Assembly: GCF_014356525.2 (NCBI RefSeq)
Contig: NC_052516.1
Span: forward strand, 29,743,973-29,807,972
Length of the DNA: 64,000 nt
From: Nilaparvata lugens
Lineage: Eukaryota > Arthropoda > Insecta > Hemiptera > Delphacidae
Direction of reading: 5' to 3'
Below the pieces are notes generated by a model. The model was not told where the DNA came from, searched no databases, and was given only the letters and a program-made list of their open reading frames with translations. The position numbers and the translations under genes were made by a program. Positions 59,472 through 64,000 of the stretch are shown here, one piece after another (position 1 is the stretch's first letter; each line of letters starts with the position of its first letter).

Positions 59472-60517
59472 CTAGCCATAAGAAAGACTTAGGCTCGCCT
59501 CATCCGTCTAGCAAGGGGGCTGGATCATCCGGAAATAGGATCACCCATTCTTAATTTGAGCTTGCTTCCTCTAGTCGAATAGTCGAATAATCAAATACAG
59601 GCTTTCAGGCTCTTTCCACCTAAATAAAACCATCGATTTAGGCGGATCTTTCGCGTTATTTCGAAATTCCTATGTACCAAATTCAAAAGAACTCCAGGGA
59701 ACGCTAGGAAAATGCTGTAAAACCGTTTATCTTGGGCGTAACTTTGGCGTGATTTTCAAGTCCTCTTGAGACAAACTTTCTAGACTCTAGCTGAAAATCT
59801 GTAAAAAATGCGAATATTTTATCTCAACTAGTTTTTGTGAAATCTGAGAAAACGCAGAAATAACGCTGGGGACCGCTAGGAAAGCGCAGTAAATGAGCCA
59901 TCTTGGGCGTATCTTTGGCGTTAACCTGAAGTCCTCTCAAGAAAAAATTTCTAGATCCCAGCTGGAATCTTATACCGAATTTGAATATTCTATCTCCATG
60001 AGTTCTTGAAAAATGTGAGAAAACAAAAAAAAAATGGTAGGAAACCGAACTAAACCACCCATTTTGGGCATAACTCTAAAGACCTCTGAAGATTTTTAGA
60101 CCCAGCTGAATTCTGTACCAAATTTTATCACTTTCTGTCGATAGGTTCTCGAAAAGGCTAAGAAAAAGCAGGAAAAACGGTAGAAAAAAGCAGTGAAGCC
60201 AACTATTTTAAGAATAATTCTGGAGTCCTCTGAAGACAAAATTTACAGACCCTGGCTGAATTTCTTTACCAGATTTGATCACTTTCTGTCGATAAGTGAG
60301 AAAAAATAAAACGAAGAAAAACGCGGATTTTGGGCTTATTTTTGAATATTGTTTTCAAACACGTTGTTAGTGCGCCTCTAGAAGGCCAAATGAACATACA
60401 TGCCAAATTTGAACGTATTTGGTCCAGTAGACTTTTAGTTCTGTTCATTATGAATGAATGAATGAGCGTGTGAGTGAGTGAATGAATCAGTGCCATTTCG
60501 CTCTCATATTTATAGAA
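59472..60517 (+). repeat. Interspersed repeat with GAGTGAGT-tail, copy 1
   Basis: Starts near AGGCTCGCCTCATCCGTCTA and ends TGCCATTTCGCTCTCATATT followed by TATAGA. Near the end are TTAGTGCGCCTCTA, AATTTGAACGTATTTGGTCC and a TGAATGAG/GTGAGTGA microsatellite. It is collinear with copy 2 immediately downstream. Internal parts repeat AACGC / AAACGC-type phrases. Confidence 0.7.
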
Positions 60518-61271
60518 GACTAGCCGTCAGGCTCGCTTCGCTCGCCATATCCGTCTAGCCAGGGGGCTCCGCCCCCTGGACCCCCGACTGGAGCGTCCAA
60601 GAATGAGATCAGCGGGCTCGCTTCGCTCGCCTGCATTTAGACCTCAGCGGAACCTCTGTACCGAATTCGAACGTATTATGTCGATTTGATCTCGAAAAAC
60701 ACCTGTTACTATATTGGCGTATCTTTGGCGAACAAAATTCAGCTAAACCTGTGTACTGAATTTTTTTAAATATATTTCCATCAATTATTGGAAAAGGTGA
60801 GGAAACGCAGAAAAGCTGAGAAAACGCTAATTTTGGCTAATTGGATAAATTGGTATTTAGGAGGTCCTGGATAAATGCATTTCAATTTTCAACTTGGTGC
60901 CAACCTAACAAAGTCAACTCAACTTAATGCCAACCTGACAAAATTTTTAATTTAGTTGCCAGTACAACTGTTTCGAAGAGGTACTCTCTCTAGATTATAG
61001 TTCTATATTAACATATGGTATGCACATTTCAATTATAATTTTAAGATATTAGAATAAGAAGAATATACATGCTAAAAGAACTTTAAACCCTTAAAAACCA
61101 CCCTTAGAGTTAAAATATCGCCAAAAGATTTCTTAGTGCGCCTCTAAAGGGCCAACTCAACATACCTACCAAATTTGAACGTTTTTGGTCCGGTAGATTT
61201 TTAGTTCTGCGAGTGAGTGAGTGAGTCAGTCAGTCAGTGAGTGAGTGCCATTTCGCTTTTATATTTATAGA
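60518..61271 (+). repeat. Interspersed repeat with GAGTGAGT-tail, copy 2
   Basis: Starts TAGCCGTCAGGCTCGCTTCG and has a GC-rich hairpin (CAGGGGGCTCCGCCCCCTG at 60559-60577). It ends TGCCATTTCGCTTTTATATT after GAGTGAGTGAGTCAGTCAGT. The shared start and end with copy 1, in direct orientation and without spacer, make a head-to-tail pair. Function and class unknown. Confidence 0.7.
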
Positions 61272-62090
61272 TTCAGAGTAGATGTTTATCAACATTGCCA
61301 TCTATGAACGTATACAGTACGATCCAAAAGCAATTTCTTCTATAATAGAGTAAAATGGAGTCGTATATACTTGAGCTCATCAAAGATAGAAGCTTATCAT
61401 ATTTCAAAACCTTTGATCACGTTGACAACTCCTAAAGCGATATTGTTTCTCGTAGCCTACACTCCGAGGGCTTTTGAGATAAGTTGCTTTTTTGATAAGC
61501 TGCTCGCTTTTGAAAATTCAGGGAGCTGGAAAATTGAATTCGAACGATACGCTGAGCAATACCAGGGATATAATTCTTTTCTCACTTTCATTTTTTGGTT
61601 TCTTTCTACACACGGTTCAGTCTCTTTGATTTCTCCTTTCCCTTTTTATTCCTTCAATCTCTTTGATTTTTCCAGTTCCTTGTTATTCCACCGATTCAAT
61701 AATTTAAGCCTTGACTCCATTCGGTGTCACATAAAAATCTTTATTGGTAAACAAGGAAAACTCAACACAACCATGATTTCTTCTAAAAAAATTTATTATT
61801 ATTCGACTAAAATATATATTGAAGATTGGAGCTGTCTGATATTAGAGCTTTTCCATTCTTGTATTTTAGTCGAGTTAATTTCCTTGATGCCCACGCCTTT
61901 CTGTTCATCCCCTTCTTTCTGTTCTCATCCTCTTTATCTTTTCTCTTCTCATCCTCCCTATAGTTCATTTTTTCTTCTCTCTAGTTGAGTCTTCATTTTT
62001 CGAACTCATTTCAAATTTTCAGGAAGTATATTTCAATTTTCAAAAATTAATGATAATTATAATTAATAATCACAATAATTGAGAACGTCA
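61272..62090. other. Intergenic, no gene recognised
   Basis: A 205-codon frame spans 61371-61988 but is AT/TTC-driven, rich in Ser/Phe/Leu, has no domain and has no credible start context. I do not call it a gene. Confidence 0.45.
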
Positions 62091-63044
62091 ATATCGCCTG
62101 GTTTACGTTTTCCTTCTTCCCTTCCCTTCTCATCTTCTTCTTCTTCAATAGCGATTCTCTGCTCTATTCTCATCTTAATCTCTCCTATTTCACTTCATTT
62201 TCTTAGTTTTTACCAGATGAAGTTCCTAGTCCTCAATTTTTTCAACCAAGCCCCTATTTTAAATTTCACATCTATTTTCGCTTAAAAAACTCTCCCCGGT
62301 GCAAGTCTGGAGGGTAAGAATCTTCAGAAAAATGATAGAAAACTCATACTCCTTCTACTTTGTCTACTTTCTTCTTTTTGTCTCTTTGTCTCTCCACTCT
62401 TTTCCGCCCTAATTCGGTGTGTACCTCCCAGTGAGTATAGAATATACTCACATACTCACATTCACATTCTATACTTACATTCATTTATTCTCTATCCATC
62501 TATACAATAAGTACATTATCAAGAACTCATACAATTATTATACAATTATATGGAGAGGAAAAATAGAGTAACCTTGTGCTATTCCTCTCCCAAATTTAGA
62601 TAACACATAGTGCGAAATAGGTTAAGTCTTGTAGTTCTTCAATTCACAAAATTTTCAGTCCTCAAGTATTTTCCACAAAGTAGATTTTCAAATTCAGATA
62701 CTCCAAAACTGATTTTATGTAAATGTAAACATTGTGAACTGGTATATCTACGAGTCGAACAATGGAAAGCTGATTGGAGCACCACCTTCGTAAACATAGC
62801 CGTAGTGCAATCGTGTGACGTCAGCACAGGTGGGGCTCCTACACCAATGAAAACACTAACTGATATAGAGCTGAAATCAACGAATTTTCATCGATATAGG
62901 AACCCTGGTAACATTCTATTACTCACTGAATCCTCCTCATTGAACGCTTCATCAGCCAAATAAATATTTCTTTCTTTCACTAAATATTTTAGTCATCAAA
63001 CGGCTGATGTTAGTGACTTTTCAGTGATTCAGTGACTGATTTTA
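62091..63044. other. Pyrimidine-rich then mixed sequence, no gene recognised
   Basis: The plus strand is CT-rich to about 62420. At 62740-62900 there is a less biased stretch with a TGACGTCA word (about 62817) resembling MITE interiors seen at 41550. No ends could be defined. Confidence 0.4.
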
Positions 63045-63149
63045 GTGAATTTTCCTTTTCTCTTCCACCTCATGTTCTTGAAATGTATTCTCCCATTTCC
63101 CGAAACTATAACCCCATCCTATGCACTTGTCACTAGACCATCACTCATT

Positions 63150-63545
63150 CTCCGTTCCCCCTTGTTCTTTTTCATCTCTCTCCATTCTTCTCTTTTCCAC
63201 CTTTCTCTTCTTCACAACCATTCGGCTTCTTCCCTACCCACATTCTCCGTTCCCCCTTATTCTTTTTCTTATCTCTCCATTCCACTCTTTTTCACCATTC
63301 TCTCCTTTCCAACCATTCGGCTTCTTCCCTACCCACATTCTCCGTTCCCCCTTATTCTTTTTCTTCTCTCTCCATTCTACTATTTTTCACCTTCCTCTTC
63401 TTTTCAACCATTCGGCTTCTTCCCTACCCACATTCTCCGTTCCCCTTTATTCTTTTTATTTCTCTCTCCATTTCACTCTTTTTCACCTTCCTCTTCTTCT
63501 CAACCTTCCGGCTTTTTCCCCACTCACAATTATATCCCTTCATCA
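63150..63545. repeat. About 94 bp pyrimidine-rich tandem repeat, four units
   Basis: CATTCGGCTTCTTCCCTACC followed by CACATTCTCCGTTCCCCCTT recurs near 63219, 63313 and 63407, with a diverged fourth unit at 63500. The period is about 94 bp, so the frame shifts each unit. The two overlapping long frames here (180 and 167 codons) are by-products. Confidence 0.88.
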
Positions 63546-63698
63546 ATCACACAAAAAGCCACTCACTTCTCTAAAACAGTTGAGTAGCCCAGAGATCATT
63601 CCTCTCTCATCCTTCTCCCCCTGACGTCACTTCTCATCTTTCCTCCTCCTCATCACCCCCTTCTCTTTTCTTCTTTCACCCCTCTTCCTATACTGGCA

Positions 63699-63710
63699 TT
63701 TGGCGGGAAA
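63699..63710. promoter_or_regulatory. E2F-type motif near the window end
   Basis: TTTGGCGGGAAA is the classical E2F consensus. It lies at the start of the least repetitive 300 bp of the region, which runs off the window with GTGTTGTGTTCAGG and GCAGAGAGGACCAGGAGTCC. A promoter for a gene beyond 64000 is possible but not shown. Confidence 0.3.
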
Positions 63711-64000
63711 AGTAGGATTTTGTGGGAGTTTTCCGAGGTAGCTATCGTGAACGATCAGCCCAGCACCGGACGAGGGATTTGTGAGATGTGAGATTACACC
63801 AGATAAGAAATCAAATTAAGCCCTCTCCCACAAAGGGATACCTTCGTCTGTTTTGTATGCTCTGTGGTCTTACGCTGCGTGCCTATTCTCCTCCAAATAC
63901 TCTCTATTTCTCACATTTTTACTCTCTCTTCTCATTCTCTCTCTCGTGTTGTGTTCAGGGTTGTGTGGCAGAGAGGACCAGGAGTCCTCACTCCGCCCTA
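63711..64000. other. Possible 5' flank or untranslated exon of a gene outside the window
   Basis: The sequence is less repetitive, with pyrimidine-rich stretches (63880-63950). TTCAG at 63954-63958 could be a splice acceptor. No open frame of note. The call is speculative. Confidence 0.2.

Noticed and set aside
61371..61988. 205-codon open frame
   Set aside because: AT- and pyrimidine-driven composition, no domain, no plausible start or splice context.
63045..63624. Two long overlapping Ser/Phe/Leu/Pro-rich frames
   Set aside because: Products of a 94 bp pyrimidine-rich tandem repeat whose period changes the frame each unit.

Overview
This is eukaryotic, AT-rich, repeat-dominated DNA, most likely from an arthropod. 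The mix of RTE- and CR1/Jockey-like LINE fragments, TA- and TAA-flanked MITEs and long polypurine tracts fits a hemipteran insect such as a planthopper, but that assignment is an inference from general familiarity and was not checked. I found no host protein-coding gene that I can defend as intact. No rRNA gene, tRNA gene or CRISPR array was recognised. Most long open frames here are translations of microsatellites or of duplicated non-coding DNA.

Layout. 1-1.5 kb: 3' part of a broken CR1/Jockey-like LINE, then a 64-66 bp tandem repeat. 2.5-3.9 kb: two small hairpin MITEs around a 590 bp TTC microsatellite. 4.7-15.0 kb: an interspersed repeat whose central CA microsatellite was split by an LTR retrotransposon (5506-14391) with ~2 kb LTRs. 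This element encodes a frameshifted gag and shows no recognisable pol. 15.5-16.0 kb: 3' end of an RTE-type LINE. 16.6-21 kb: purine-rich minisatellites (124 bp and 90 bp units).

21.6-39.5 kb (copy A) and 46.9-55.6 kb (copy B) are two diverged copies of one large segment. Each copy serves as the empty site for the other. Copy A carries a 5244 bp TIR transposon (22317-27560, TA target duplication) sitting inside a 165 bp MITE, and the MITE is uninterrupted in copy B. Copy B carries a 5'-truncated RTE LINE (49059-49885, 15 bp target duplication), and copy A has the uninterrupted target. The 5.2 kb transposon shows no transposase but holds a candidate spliced gene on the minus strand, so it may be a gene-capturing (Pack-type) element. 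Copy A is also broken by a 100-N gap whose two flanks (29159-32618 and 32719-36682) are the same sequence. They differ mainly in the number of ~166 bp satellite units, which points to a false tandem duplication made by scaffolding.

39.5-46.3 kb: small tandem repeats, a coding-like island on the minus strand, a MITE with long TIRs, a second copy of the 4.7 kb repeat, a GC-rich island built of 149 bp hairpin-bearing units, and a GAA microsatellite. 55.6-64 kb: polypurine/polypyrimidine tracts, a 570 bp foldback element, an 838 bp TAA-flanked Harbinger-like element, two head-to-tail copies of a GC-hairpin interspersed repeat, and a 94 bp pyrimidine-rich tandem repeat. The window ends in a less repetitive stretch with an E2F-type motif.

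The main biological content is a layered transposon record: insertions into MITEs and microsatellites, with reciprocal empty sites that date events relative to a segmental duplication. Frequent single-base indels between near-identical copies suggest residual long-read errors, so some frameshifts may be technical.
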